Positions 6,786 through 14,026 of a DNA stretch of 19,176 nucleotides are shown piece by piece. The stretch lies in assembly GCF_000716675.1 (NCBI RefSeq), contig NZ_JNXT01000100.1, positions 1-19,176 on the forward strand. Reading direction: 5' to 3'. Positions within the stretch are counted from its first letter, which is position 1, and every line of letters begins with the position of its first letter. Source of the DNA: Streptomyces alboflavus. Its GTDB lineage: Bacteria > Actinomycetota > Actinomycetes > Streptomycetales > Streptomycetaceae. A program made the translations under genes and the position numbers. The notes below the pieces were generated by a model, which made no database searches, had not been told where the DNA came from, and saw nothing but the letters and a program-made list of their open reading frames with translations.

Positions 6786-8129
6786 TCACTGACCGGCCGA
6801 CGCCGGGAGCACCGCGGACACCTTGAAGCCGCCCGCGTCCGTCGGCCCGGACACGAACACGCCGCCGAGCGCGGTCACCCGCTCCTTCATGCCGACCAGG
6901 CCGTTGCCGCCGCTGGGCAGCAGCACCTCGGCCGGTCCCGCCTCCGGCGGCGGGCCGTTCTCGACCTGCATGGCGATCTCGGCGGCGCGGTGCGCGAGCC
7001 GCACATAGGTCTTCGCGCCCGCCGCGTGCTTGTGCACGTTGGTGAGGGCTTCCTGGACGACGCGGTACGCGGTCTCCTCCACGTCGGCCGCATACCCCCG
7101 GGTGTCGCCCTCCACGGACAGGTCCACGGCCATGCCCGCGGCCCGCGACTGGTCCACGAGCTCGTCCAGCTCGGCCAGGCACGGGCCTTCGGGCAGGTCG
7201 GGGGCGGTGGGGCCGACGGCGGGCTCGGCGCGGGGCGCCGCCCGGTCGGCGGCCTCGCCGACGGCGGCGAGAGGGACGGGGGCGGGGGCGGGCGCCGGTT
7301 TCGGCGGGGCGTCGCCGGCCCGCAGCACGCCGAGCATCTGGCGCAGCTCGGTCAGCGCCTGGCGGCCCATGTCGCCGACCAGGGCGGCGTTCTTCACGGC
7401 CTTCTCGGGGTCCTTGCGGGCGACGGCCTGCAGCGCCGCCGCGTGCACGACCATCAGGCTCACGCGGTGCGCGACCACGTCGTGCATGTCGCGGGCGATA
7501 CGGGTGCGCTCCTCGCCGCGAGCCCACTCCGCGCGCTCCTCGGCGCGCTCCGCGAGCAGTTGCAGCTCCCGCTCCAGGCTGTCGGCGCGCTCGCGCAGGG
7601 ACTCCATGAGGCGGCGGCGCGCGCCCACGTACAGACCGAGGAGGACCGGCGGTGCGGTCACGCCGAGAGAGGTGCTGATGGCGATGAACGGTATGAAGCC
7701 CTCGCCGATGGTCAGGTCGCCGTTGGCCATGTCCTGGTTGGTGCGGACGAACGTGACGATCAGGGTGCCCGCGAGGGACATGCCGGCGAGGGCGCCGATG
7801 ATGCGGCGCGGCAGCTCGGAGGCGGCGAGGGTGTAGAGGCCGACGATGGCCATCAGGATGCCCATGCGGGCGGGCGTGATCGCGACGGAGATCAGCACGA
7901 CCGCGATCGGCCAGCGGCGCCGCAGGACGAGGGCGGACCCGGCGAGCACCCCGAAGCCCACGCCCACCGCGACCGGGATGCCCGCGTCGTCGGCGAACTG
8001 CACGCCCTCGACACCGCACTCGGCCGCGGACGCGAGGCCGAGGCCCACGTCCAGGACGGCACTGCGCCGCCTCTCCCACCACCACGGCCCGGTCCTGGCC
8101 GCGGTGTCGCTTTCCCCCGTCGTGGTCAT
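6786..8129 (-). CDS. Orphan HisKA_3-type sensor histidine kinase
   Basis: 447 residues. About five hydrophobic segments lie between residues 25 and 170 (for example 51-68, 75-102, 110-127, 143-170). A helical linker follows, then the dimerisation/phosphoacceptor box EERTRIARDMHDVVAHRV with His216 and an HATPase domain with N-box VVQEALTNVHKHA (Asn364) and G-box GGNGLVGMKERV (408-419). The fold matches NarL/LuxR-partner kinases. A Pro/Ala linker (272-315) splits the two halves. No response regulator adjoins it, which is unusual for this family, so the partner must be elsewhere. The ATG at 8129 has GGAAGG immediately upstream; an upstream start at 8339 would add a proline-rich stretch overlapping the divergent gene and is unlikely. 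Confidence 0.88.
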   Translation of the reverse strand: MTTTGESDTAARTGPWWWERRRSAVLDVGLGLASAAECGVEGVQFADDAGIPVAVGVGFGVLAGSALVLRRRWPIAVVLISVAITPARMGILMAIVGLYTLAASELPRRIIGALAGMSLAGTLIVTFVRTNQDMANGDLTIGEGFIPFIAISTSLGVTAPPVLLGLYVGARRRLMESLRERADSLERELQLLAERAEERAEWARGEERTRIARDMHDVVAHRVSLMVVHAAALQAVARKDPEKAVKNAALVGDMGRQALTELRQMLGVLRAGDAPPKPAPAPAPVPLAAVGEAADRAAPRAEPAVGPTAPDLPEGPCLAELDELVDQSRAAGMAVDLSVEGDTRGYAADVEETAYRVVQEALTNVHKHAAGAKTYVRLAHRAAEIAMQVENGPPPEAGPAEVLLPSGGNGLVGMKERVTALGGVFVSGPTDAGGFKVSAVLPASAGQ

Positions 8130-8177
8130 GCCTTCCAGCGTAAGGGGGTCGGCGCTCCCATATCCGGTGAGTTTCGG

Positions 8178-8194
8178 GCCCGGTGATCCCGGGC
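8178..8194. promoter_or_regulatory. Hairpin in the divergent region between kinase and HTH gene
   Basis: GCCCGG/CCGGGC with a 5-base loop, in the 190-base region between the kinase start (8129) and the divergent HTH gene start (8320). A second imperfect palindrome, GGTACCGGCCGGTGCC, lies near 8213-8228. These may be regulatory; I see no consensus promoter for either gene. Confidence 0.25.
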
Positions 8195-8319
8195 AGGGCG
8201 GGGCACGTTCTGGTACCGGCCGGTGCCCCGTGGCGGCGAAACCACCGAGTAACCCTCGAACAGTTGAATCGCCCGGATTTTCGACCCCGGACGTCCGCAT
8301 TCCGGACGAGGGTGACCGC

Positions 8320-9177
8320 ATGACAGAGACCACCGGCACATACGCCGACTACGAAGACCTCCGCGCACGAGCAATCGCCCTGCGCCGCGAGGGATGCAGC
8401 CTCCGCCAGATCCGCGACCGCCTGAAGGTCTTCAACAACGACCTCCTGAACCGCCTGGTCCAGGGAGAGCCCGCGCCGGAGTGGACGCGGCGGCCGAACG
8501 CGAAGGACGAGCTGCGGGCGAAGGCGCGGGAACTGCGCCTCGAAGGCTGGACCTACGACCGCATCCAGGCGGAGCTGGGGTGCTCGAAGAGTTCGATCTC
8601 ACTGTGGGTGCGGGATCTGCCGAAGCCCGAGCGGCGGCCCCCCGCCGAGCAGGCGACGCTGGCGGCCCGCAAGCGGTGGGAGCACGAGTCCGCGGTGCGG
8701 GACGAGGAGCGCCAGCGCACCAAGGCGGCCGCAGCGATGGAGGTGGGCGCCCTCTCGGACCGCGAGGTGTTCCTGCTGGGCGTGGTGCTCTACTGGGCGG
8801 AGGGCGCCAAGGACAAGCCGTACAGCCGCCGCGAGCGGCTGGCGTTCATCAACAGCGACCCGAACGTCATCGCGCTCTACCTGCGCTGGCTCGACGTGCT
8901 CGGCGTGGAGCGCGAGCGACTGCGCTTCCGGGTGAGCATCCACGAATCGGCCGACGTGACCGAAGCCGAGGAGTTCTGGGCCGAGTTGGCGGGCGTACCG
9001 GCCGCGACCTTCCAGAAGGCGACCCTCAAGCGGCACAACCCGAAGACCATCAGGAAGAACACGGGCGAGACCTATCGCGGCTGCCTCGCGATCTACACAC
9101 TCCAGAGCGCCGACCTGTATCGTCGCGTCGAAGGCGCCTGGTACGGCATAGTAGGCGCCGGCACGCGGCCGATCTAG
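8320..9177 (+). CDS. Tandem helix-turn-helix protein with LAGLIDADG-like C-terminal domain
   Basis: 285 residues. Two related helix-turn-helix units occur in tandem: residues about 12-48 (LRARAIALRREGCSLRQIRDRL) and about 64-100 (LRAKARELRLEGWTYDRIQAEL then GCSKSSISLWVRDLP), evidently an internal duplication with the second copy better preserved. After a basic helical linker (105-145), residues 150-275 contain LLGVVLYWAEGAK, AFINSDPNVIALYLRWLDVLGV, LKRHNPKTIRKN and a closing LYRRVEGAWYGIVG. The L-G-x3-Y-x-A-E-G helix resembles the core helix of LAGLIDADG endonucleases and of WhiA; this is my inference, not an established family name. It may be a DNA-binding regulator or a relic endonuclease. 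GAGGGTGA precedes the ATG. The gene ends 20 bases before tRNA-Gln, so the two may share a transcript. Confidence 0.8.
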   Translation: MTETTGTYADYEDLRARAIALRREGCSLRQIRDRLKVFNNDLLNRLVQGEPAPEWTRRPNAKDELRAKARELRLEGWTYDRIQAELGCSKSSISLWVRDLPKPERRPPAEQATLAARKRWEHESAVRDEERQRTKAAAAMEVGALSDREVFLLGVVLYWAEGAKDKPYSRRERLAFINSDPNVIALYLRWLDVLGVERERLRFRVSIHESADVTEAEEFWAELAGVPAATFQKATLKRHNPKTIRKNTGETYRGCLAIYTLQSADLYRRVEGAWYGIVGAGTRPI

Positions 9178-9197
9178 CGAATCGGACATAGCGGAAA

Positions 9198-9268
9198 TCC
9201 CGGGTCGTCTAAGGGCAAGACGTCAGATTTTGGATCTGATCATGGGGGTTCGAGTCCTCCCCCGGGAG
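9198..9268 (+). tRNA. tRNA-Gln (anticodon TTG)
   Basis: A full cloverleaf can be drawn: acceptor TCCCGGG/CCCGGGA (9198-9204 with 9261-9267), D stem GTC/GAC, anticodon stem TCAGA/TCTGA around the loop TTTTGGA with anticodon TTG (9230-9232), a 4-base variable loop, T stem GGGGG/CCTCC around TTCGAGT, and discriminator G9268. The 3' CCA is not fully encoded (CAA follows). It reads Gln CAA codons and CAG by wobble. No promoter is visible in the 20 bases separating it from the upstream gene. Confidence 0.95.
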
Positions 9269-9278
9269 CAATGAAGTT

Positions 9279-9306
9279 CGGGTCCCGACCCCAAGGTCGG
9301 GGCCCG
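9279..9306 (+). terminator. Terminator of tRNA-Gln
   Basis: Twelve-base stem CGGGTCCCGACC/GGTCGGGGCCCG with a CCAA loop and one G-T pair, 10 bases past the tRNA. It separates the tRNA from glmU, whose start lies 78 bases further on. Confidence 0.75.
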
Positions 9307-9384
9307 CACTCATTTCCGCCCCACTACGCCCCGGTATCCTGCGGATGTCCACTCCCCAAGCATCCGAAGCCGAAGGGCACCCCT

Positions 9385-10851
9385 GTGAGCGCCAATCGCC
9401 CGGCAGCCGTCGTCGTCCTCGCAGCGGGTGAGGGCACCCGTATGAAGTCGGCCACGCCGAAGGTCCTGCACGAGATCTGCGGCCGTTCCCTCGTCGGGCA
9501 CGTGCTCGCCGCCGCCCGCGAGCTGTCCCCCGAGCGTCTGGTCGCCGTCGTCGGACACGAGAGCGAGCGCGTGATCGCGCACCTGGCCGGGATCGACCCC
9601 GAGGTGCGCACCGCCTTCCAGGCCCAGCAGAACGGCACCGGCCACGCCGTGCGGATGGGCCTGGAGGAGCTGGGCGGCGGCCCCGACAGCATCGACGGCA
9701 CGGTCGTCGTGGTCTGCGGCGACACCCCGCTGCTCACCGGCGCGACGCTCACGAGCCTGGCCGCCACGCACTCCGCCGACGGCAACGCGGTGACCGTCCT
9801 GACCGCCGAGGTGCCCGACGCGACCGGGTACGGCCGCATCGTGCGCGACGGCGCGTCCGGCGCCGTGACCGCGATCGTCGAGCACAAGGACGCGACCGAC
9901 GCGCAGCGCGCCATCCGCGAGATCAACTCGGGTGTCTTCGCCTTCGACGGGCAGCTCCTCGCGGACGCCCTCGGCAAGGTCCGCACCGACAACAGCCAGG
10001 GCGAGGAGTATCTGACGGACGTCCTCGGCATCCTGCGCGAGGCCGGGCACCGCGTCGGCGCCTGTGTCGCCGACGACCACCGCGAGATCGCGGGCATCAA
10101 CAACCGCGTCCAACTCGCCGACGCCCGCCGGGTCCTGAACGACCGGCTGCTCACCGCGGCGATGCTCGCGGGCGTCACCGTGGTCGACCCGGCGTCGACG
10201 TGGATCGACGCGGGCGTCACCGTCGAGCGCGACGCCGTGGTGCACCCCGGCACCCAGCTCCAGGGCGCCACGCACCTGGGCGAGGGCTGCGAGGTCGGCC
10301 CCAACACCCGCCTGAAGGACACCACGGTGGGCGCGGGCGCCCGCGTCGACAACACGGTCGCGGACACCGCCGAGGTGGGCGAGCGGGCGAGCGTCGGTCC
10401 GTTCGCGTACTTGCGTCCCGGCACCCGGCTCGGCGTGAAGGCCAAGGCGGGCACGTACGTGGAGATGAAGAACGCCACGATCGGCGAGGGCACCAAGGTC
10501 CCGCACCTGAGCTACGTGGGCGACGCGACGATCGGTGAGTACTCCAACATCGGCGCCGCGAGCGTGTTCGTGAACTACGACGGTGAGGCCAAGCACCACA
10601 CGACGGTGGGGTCGCACTGCAAGACGGGTTCGGACAACATGTTTGTGGCTCCCGTCACGATTGGCGACGGCGCCTACACCGCCGCCGGCTCCGTGATCAC
10701 GAAGGACGTACCGGCCGGTTCGCTGGCCGTCGCCCGTGGCCAGCAACGGAATATCGAGGGCTGGGTGGCCCGCAAGCGTCCGGGAAGCGCGGCGGCGCGG
10801 GCCGCCGAGGCCGCCTCCCGGGCCTCCGAGACCCCGGCCGGCGAAGGCTGA
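9385..10851 (+). CDS. glmU: Bifunctional UDP-N-acetylglucosamine pyrophosphorylase / glucosamine-1-phosphate N-acetyltransferase
   Basis: 488 residues. GlmU acetylates glucosamine-1-phosphate and then couples it to UTP, giving UDP-GlcNAc for peptidoglycan. The N-terminal nucleotidyltransferase carries [13 protein letters not shown] (10-22), [12 protein letters not shown] and VVCGDTPLL. The C-terminal half is a left-handed beta-helix of hexapeptide repeats (from about 250) with [25 protein letters not shown] and the closing [13 protein letters not shown] acetyltransferase signature. An Ala-rich tail (about 470-488) extends beyond the usual fold. The start is the GTG at 9385: GAAGGG lies 7 bases upstream and translation then begins just before the first beta strand. 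An in-frame ATG at 9271 would read through the tRNA terminator hairpin and is rejected. prs follows after 125 bases. Confidence 0.97.
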   Translation: MSANRPAAVVVLAAGEGTRMKSATPKVLHEICGRSLVGHVLAAARELSPERLVAVVGHESERVIAHLAGIDPEVRTAFQAQQNGTGHAVRMGLEELGGGPDSIDGTVVVVCGDTPLLTGATLTSLAATHSADGNAVTVLTAEVPDATGYGRIVRDGASGAVTAIVEHKDATDAQRAIREINSGVFAFDGQLLADALGKVRTDNSQGEEYLTDVLGILREAGHRVGACVADDHREIAGINNRVQLADARRVLNDRLLTAAMLAGVTVVDPASTWIDAGVTVERDAVVHPGTQLQGATHLGEGCEVGPNTRLKDTTVGAGARVDNTVADTAEVGERASVGPFAYLRPGTRLGVKAKAGTYVEMKNATIGEGTKVPHLSYVGDATIGEYSNIGAASVFVNYDGEAKHHTTVGSHCKTGSDNMFVAPVTIGDGAYTAAGSVITKDVPAGSLAVARGQQRNIEGWVARKRPGSAAARAAEAASRASETPAGEG

Positions 10852-10883
10852 CCGGAAACAGGTGCGCCTGACACCGCGTACCG

Positions 10884-10917
10884 TGATAGGTGCACGAAAC
10901 CTGATAGGTGCATGAAA
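10884..10917 (+). repeat. 18-base direct repeat upstream of prs
   Basis: TGATAGGTGCACGAAA (10884-10899) and TGATAGGTGCATGAAA (10902-10917) are two 16-base copies with one difference, on an 18-base period, about 60-90 bases upstream of the prs start. Each contains GATAGG, similar to a Streptomyces -10. A regulator array or duplicated promoter is possible. Confidence 0.7.
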
Positions 10918-10926
10918 TCGGCTGGT

Positions 10927-10950
10927 TGGCGCGAGGGCACCTCGCGGCCA
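10927..10950 (+). promoter_or_regulatory. Bulged hairpin in the glmU-prs spacer
   Basis: TGGCGCGAGG pairs with CCTCGCGGCCA (one bulged G) around a GCA loop, a 10-base stem 26 bases before the prs start. It may be a weak glmU terminator or a 5' leader structure in the prs mRNA. No T-run follows. Confidence 0.45.
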
Positions 10951-10976
10951 GGGAACACGTCTGAGGAGACTGTGCT

Positions 10977-11963
10977 GTGAGCGGGATCAAGACGACCGGC
11001 GAGAAGAAGATGATGTTCTTCTCCGGCCGCGCCCACCCCGAACTGGCCGAGGAGGTCGCGCATCAGCTGGGTATCGGCGTGGTGCCGACCAAGGCCTTCG
11101 ACTTCGCCAACGGTGAGATCTATGTGCGCTACCAGGAGTCGGCGCGCGGCGCGGACTGCTTCCTGATCCAGAGCCACACGGCTCCGATCAACAAGTGGAT
11201 CATGGAACAGCTGATCATGATCGATGCCCTCAAGCGCGCCTCCGCGCGGAGCATCACCGTGATCGTGCCGTTCTACGGCTACGCCCGCCAGGACAAGAAG
11301 CACCGTGGCCGTGAGCCCATCTCGGCCCGCCTGGTCGCGGACCTGCTGCAGGCCGCGGGCGCGGACCGGATCGTCTCGGTCGACCTGCACACGGACCAGA
11401 TCGTCGGCTTCTTCGACGGGCCCGTCGACCACCTCTTCGCGCTGCCGATCCTCGCGGACTACGTGGGCGCGAAGGTCGACAGGGACAAGCTCACGGTCGT
11501 CTCCCCCGACGCCGGCCGCGTGCGTGTCGCCGACCGCTGGTGCGACCGCCTGGGCGCCCCCCTGGCGATCGTGCACAAGCGTCGCGACAAGGACGTGGCC
11601 AACCAGGTCACCGTGCACGAGGTCGTCGGCAACGTCGAGGGCCGCGTCTGTGTCCTGGTGGACGACATGATCGACACCGGTGGCACGATCTGCGCCGCCG
11701 CGGACGCGCTGTTCGCGCACGGCGCCGAGGACGTCATCGTGACGGCCACGCACGGTGTGCTGTCGGGTCCGGCCGCGGACCGCCTGAAGAACTCCAAGGT
11801 CAGCGAGTTCGTGTTCACGAACACGCTGCCGACGCCGAACGAGCTGGAGCTCGACAAGATCACGGTGCTCTCGATCGCCCCGACGATCGCCAACGCCGTC
11901 CGGGAGATCTTCGAGGACGGCTCCGTGACCAGCCTCTTCGAGGAGCAGAGCGGCCCCGCGTAA
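10977..11963 (+). CDS. prs: Ribose-phosphate pyrophosphokinase (PRPP synthase, class I)
   Basis: 328 residues, normal for the family. It makes 5-phosphoribosyl-1-pyrophosphate from ribose-5-phosphate and ATP, feeding purine, pyrimidine, histidine, tryptophan and NAD synthesis. Signatures in order: FANGEIYVRYQESARGAD (43-60), VPFYGYARQDKKHRGREPIS (97-116), VDLHTDQIVGFF (135-146), the flexible catalytic loop with Lys201-Arg202-Arg203, and the PRPP loop VLVDDMIDTGGTI (226-238). The GTG at 10977 follows GAGGAG by about 8 bases. The glmU-prs order is common in actinobacteria and links cell-wall precursor and nucleotide supply. The spacer with the direct repeat suggests prs has its own promoter. 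Confidence 0.96.
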   Translation: MSGIKTTGEKKMMFFSGRAHPELAEEVAHQLGIGVVPTKAFDFANGEIYVRYQESARGADCFLIQSHTAPINKWIMEQLIMIDALKRASARSITVIVPFYGYARQDKKHRGREPISARLVADLLQAAGADRIVSVDLHTDQIVGFFDGPVDHLFALPILADYVGAKVDRDKLTVVSPDAGRVRVADRWCDRLGAPLAIVHKRRDKDVANQVTVHEVVGNVEGRVCVLVDDMIDTGGTICAAADALFAHGAEDVIVTATHGVLSGPAADRLKNSKVSEFVFTNTLPTPNELELDKITVLSIAPTIANAVREIFEDGSVTSLFEEQSGPA

Positions 11964-11983
11964 GCACGGCCCGCAAGATCCTT

Positions 11984-12012
11984 TTGGTGCGGCCTCCGTC
12001 GCCGAGTAGACT
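11984..12012 (+). promoter_or_regulatory. Likely rplY promoter
   Basis: TTGGTG (11984-11989) and TAGACT (12007-12012) with a 17-base spacer. TAGACT matches the Streptomyces vegetative -10 well. Transcription would begin near 12018, giving a leader of about 135 bases. The promoter overlaps the left arm of the inverted repeat at 11987-12042. Confidence 0.6.
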
Positions 12013-12042
12013 GTCGAAGTTGCTCGGCGAGGGAGGCCGCAC
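11987..12042 (+). terminator. 22-base inverted repeat, likely prs terminator overlapping the rplY promoter
   Basis: GTGCGGCCTCCGTCGCCGAG... (11987-12008) pairs with the reverse complement arm at 12021-12042; 20 of 22 positions match, with a 12-base loop. A TTTT run follows after CTCGCG at 12048-12051, weakly favouring plus-strand termination after prs (stop at 11963). The left arm carries most of the rplY promoter. The rplY transcript would include only the right arm, so terminator and promoter functions are compatible. Confidence 0.65.
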
Positions 12043-12099
12043 TCGCGTTTTCACGAACGCACGGTGTGGCGGTCCGTTATCGACGCGCTCTTCGTAGCA

Positions 12100-12134
12100 G
12101 GCCAGTCGTGGCCGGGTGACCACGTCAGTTCACC
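12100..12134 (+). promoter_or_regulatory. Two small hairpins in the rplY leader
   Basis: GGCCA-GTCG-TGGCC (12100-12113) and GGTGA...TCACC (12115-12119 with 12130-12134) are adjacent stems 20 bases upstream of the rplY start. Leader structures often mediate ribosomal-protein autoregulation, but I recognise no known motif here. Confidence 0.35.
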
Positions 12135-12154
12135 TTTTCTACGAGGAGTGCACC

Positions 12155-12745
12155 ATGTCTGAGGTCAAGCTCAGCGCCGAGGTCCGTACCGAGTTCGGCA
12201 AGGGCGCCGCCCGCCGCATCCGCCGCGAGGACAAGGTCCCCGGCGTCCTGTACGGCCACGGCACCGACCCGGTCCACATCACCCTGCCCGGCCACGACCT
12301 GCTCCTGGCCCTGCGTACCTCCAACGTCCTGATCTCCCTGGACATCGAGGGCAAGTCCGAGCTGGCCATCCCGAAGGCGGTCCAGCGCGACGCCCTCCGT
12401 CAGGGCATCCTCAAGCACGTCGACCTGCTCCTCGTGAAGCGCGGCGAGAAGGTCAACGTCGAGGTCCCCGTCGTCGCCGAGGGTGAGCTCGCCCCGGGCG
12501 CCAACCTCCTGGAGCACGTCCTCAACGCGCTTCCGGTCGAGGCCGAGGCCACCCACATCCCCGAGTCCCTGAGCGTCTCCATCGCGGGCCTGGAGGCCGG
12601 TGCCTCCGTCCTCGCCAAGGACATCGCGCTGCCCTCGGGCGTCTCCCTGGCCGTCGAGGACGACACCGTCGTCCTGCAGGTCCTGGCCGCGCAGGCCGAG
12701 GAGGCCCCGGCCGAGGCCGCGGGCGACGAGGCCGCCGAGGCCTGA
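12155..12745 (+). CDS. rplY: 50S ribosomal protein L25/general stress protein CTC
   Basis: 196 residues. The N-terminal domain (1-95) is the 5S rRNA-binding L25 domain with EVRTEFGKGAARRIRREDKVPGVLYGHG (8-35). The following beta domain (96-180: VDLLLVKRGEKVNVEVPV, LEHVLNALPVEAEATHIPESL) makes it the long TL5/CTC type rather than short L25. The acidic Ala/Glu tail (182-196) is typical. The protein binds 5S rRNA in the large subunit; CTC-type members are stress-induced in some Gram-positives. Start at ATG 12155 with GAGGAG 8 bases upstream; an in-frame ATG at 12116 lacks a good site. Own promoter and terminator are visible, and pth follows. Confidence 0.95.
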   Translation: MSEVKLSAEVRTEFGKGAARRIRREDKVPGVLYGHGTDPVHITLPGHDLLLALRTSNVLISLDIEGKSELAIPKAVQRDALRQGILKHVDLLLVKRGEKVNVEVPVVAEGELAPGANLLEHVLNALPVEAEATHIPESLSVSIAGLEAGASVLAKDIALPSGVSLAVEDDTVVLQVLAAQAEEAPAEAAGDEAAEA

Positions 12746-12765
12746 GCCTCGATCCAGTAGTACCG

Positions 12766-12799
12766 ACCGCCGCTCAGCGCCCTGGCGCTGGGCGGCGGT
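12766..12799 (+). terminator. rplY terminator
   Basis: Sixteen-base stem ACCGCCGCTCAGCGCC/GGCGCTGGGCGGCGGT with one G-T pair and a minimal loop, starting 20 bases past the rplY stop. It separates rplY from pth, whose start is 34 bases downstream, so pth expression needs readthrough or a promoter inside the small gap. Confidence 0.75.
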
Positions 12800-12833
12800 T
12801 GCGCTATGAAGGTGCCATGAAGGAGACACACAG

Positions 12834-13430
12834 ATGACGACGGACCCCAGCGCCCCCTGGCTGATCGTGGGTCTCGGCAACCCCGGCCCCGGCTACGCCA
12901 TGAACCGCCACAACGTCGGCTTCATGGTCGCCGACCTGCTCGCCGACCGCATCGGCGGCAGCTTCAAGCGGGCCGCCAAGGCGCAGGCGCACGTCCTTGA
13001 GGGCCGGATCGGCCCGATGGGCCCCGGCAGCCGCCGGGTCGTCCTCGCCAAGCCCGGCTCGTACATGAACCTGTCGGGCGGCCCCGTCACCGCGCTGCGC
13101 GACTTCTACAAGGTCCCGACGGCGAACGTCGTCGCCGTCCACGACGAGCTGGACATCGACTACGGCGTGCTGCGCCTGAAGCTGGGCGGCGGCGACAACG
13201 GCCACAACGGTCTGAAGTCGATGACGAAGGCGATGGGCGCCGACTACCACCGGGTCCGCTTCGGCATCGGCCGTCCGCCGGGCCGGATGCAGGTCGCGGA
13301 CTTCGTCCTCAAGGACTTCTCGTCCGCCGAGCGCAAGGAGCTGGACTACTTCGTGGACCGGGCCGCGGACGCCGTGGAGTGCCTGGTGACCGAGGGTCTT
13401 GAGCGGGCGCAGGGCACGTACAACTCCTGA
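12834..13430 (+). CDS. pth: Peptidyl-tRNA hydrolase
   Basis: 198 residues. It cleaves the ester bond of peptidyl-tRNA released from stalled ribosomes and recycles tRNA. Family motifs: [20 protein letters not shown] (11-30) with Asn16 and catalytic His26, [10 protein letters not shown] (73-82), HDELDIDYG with Asp104, and [12 protein letters not shown] with Asn125. The usual Thr before Arg-His-Asn is Asn here (MNRHN), a variant I recall in other Streptomyces. AAGGAGA lies 8 bases before the ATG. The rplY-pth pairing is common and places two translation-support genes together. Confidence 0.96.
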   Translation: MTTDPSAPWLIVGLGNPGPGYAMNRHNVGFMVADLLADRIGGSFKRAAKAQAHVLEGRIGPMGPGSRRVVLAKPGSYMNLSGGPVTALRDFYKVPTANVVAVHDELDIDYGVLRLKLGGGDNGHNGLKSMTKAMGADYHRVRFGIGRPPGRMQVADFVLKDFSSAERKELDYFVDRAADAVECLVTEGLERAQGTYNS

Positions 13431-13494
13431 CGTAGGGGACGTTCACGCCGTCGCCTGTTGACGCAGCGTGCCGCCCTCCCCAAGGATCGCCGCC

Positions 13495-13950
13495 ATGCCC
13501 GCATACGTACTACGGGGCGCGGCAGGGATCCTTGCCGCCCTCATCCTGGCCGCCGGTGTCTGGGCGTCGTGGGACTCGGCGCGGTACGTGATGCTGTCGG
13601 ACGGAGGGCGGGAGCGAGGCACGCTGTCCCTCGCGCGCTGTGGCGACGACACCTGCACCGGCCCCTACGCCCCCGCGTCCGGGAGCACGGCACGCGACCG
13701 CGTCGTCATCGACCGCTCGGTCGCGACGCCCAAGGGCGAACGCATCCCTGTCGTGGTCAAGCCCGACTCGGACGAGGCCGTCCGCAGCGGCGGTCCGGGC
13801 TTCCTGCACGCGTGGCTGCCGCTGGGCGGCGCGCTGCTCCTTGCCGCGGTGGTGGTGGCCGGGGGGCTGCGCCTGAACCGGGTGGCGGGTGTCCTCGCGC
13901 TCGCCGGGGGGATCCAGCTGTCGGCGGCGTTCGCGGCGCTGAGCCTCTGA
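13495..13950 (+). CDS. Small membrane protein of unknown function
   Basis: 151 residues, not recognised. It has a likely N-terminal membrane helix (8-26), a polar region 27-105 with two cysteines (C49, C54 in RCGDDTC) that could form a disulphide outside the membrane, then two hydrophobic segments (106-124 and 128-148). The topology suggests an exported loop between anchors. AAGGA lies 8 bases before the ATG at 13495; an in-frame GTG at 13468 is possible but has no good site. It sits 64 bases after pth and may be co-transcribed with it. A perfect palindromic terminator follows. Confidence 0.75.
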   Translation: MPAYVLRGAAGILAALILAAGVWASWDSARYVMLSDGGRERGTLSLARCGDDTCTGPYAPASGSTARDRVVIDRSVATPKGERIPVVVKPDSDEAVRSGGPGFLHAWLPLGGALLLAAVVVAGGLRLNRVAGVLALAGGIQLSAAFAALSL

Positions 13951-13971
13951 GGCACCGGCCTGGCGGATATA

Positions 13972-14007
13972 CGAGGGCCCCTCACCCGCGCGGGTGAGGG
14001 GCCCTCG
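13972..14007. terminator. Bidirectional terminator, perfect 36-base palindrome
   Basis: CGAGGGCCCCTCACCCGC (13972-13989) is followed directly by its exact reverse complement (13990-14007), all 36 bases matching. It lies between the convergent small membrane protein gene (stop 13950) and ppc (stop 14027) and can act in both directions. Confidence 0.85.
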
Positions 14008-14026
14008 TCCACGTCGAGGCGCCGCG

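Noticed and set aside
8130..8339. Longer N-terminus for the sensor kinase
   Set aside because: The added residues are Pro/Gly-rich, have no family match and overlap the start of the divergent gene.
9198..9306. tRNA-Gln as an attachment site of an integrated element
   Set aside because: I saw no integrase, no second copy of the tRNA 3' end in the window, and housekeeping genes follow immediately.
9271..9384. Upstream ATG extension of glmU
   Set aside because: It would run through the tRNA terminator hairpin and adds sequence unlike GlmU; the GTG at 9385 has a proper ribosome binding site.
12013..12154. Known riboswitch or 5S rRNA-mimic leader for L25
   Set aside because: Only two small hairpins are visible and no recognised leader or 5S-like motif could be identified by eye.
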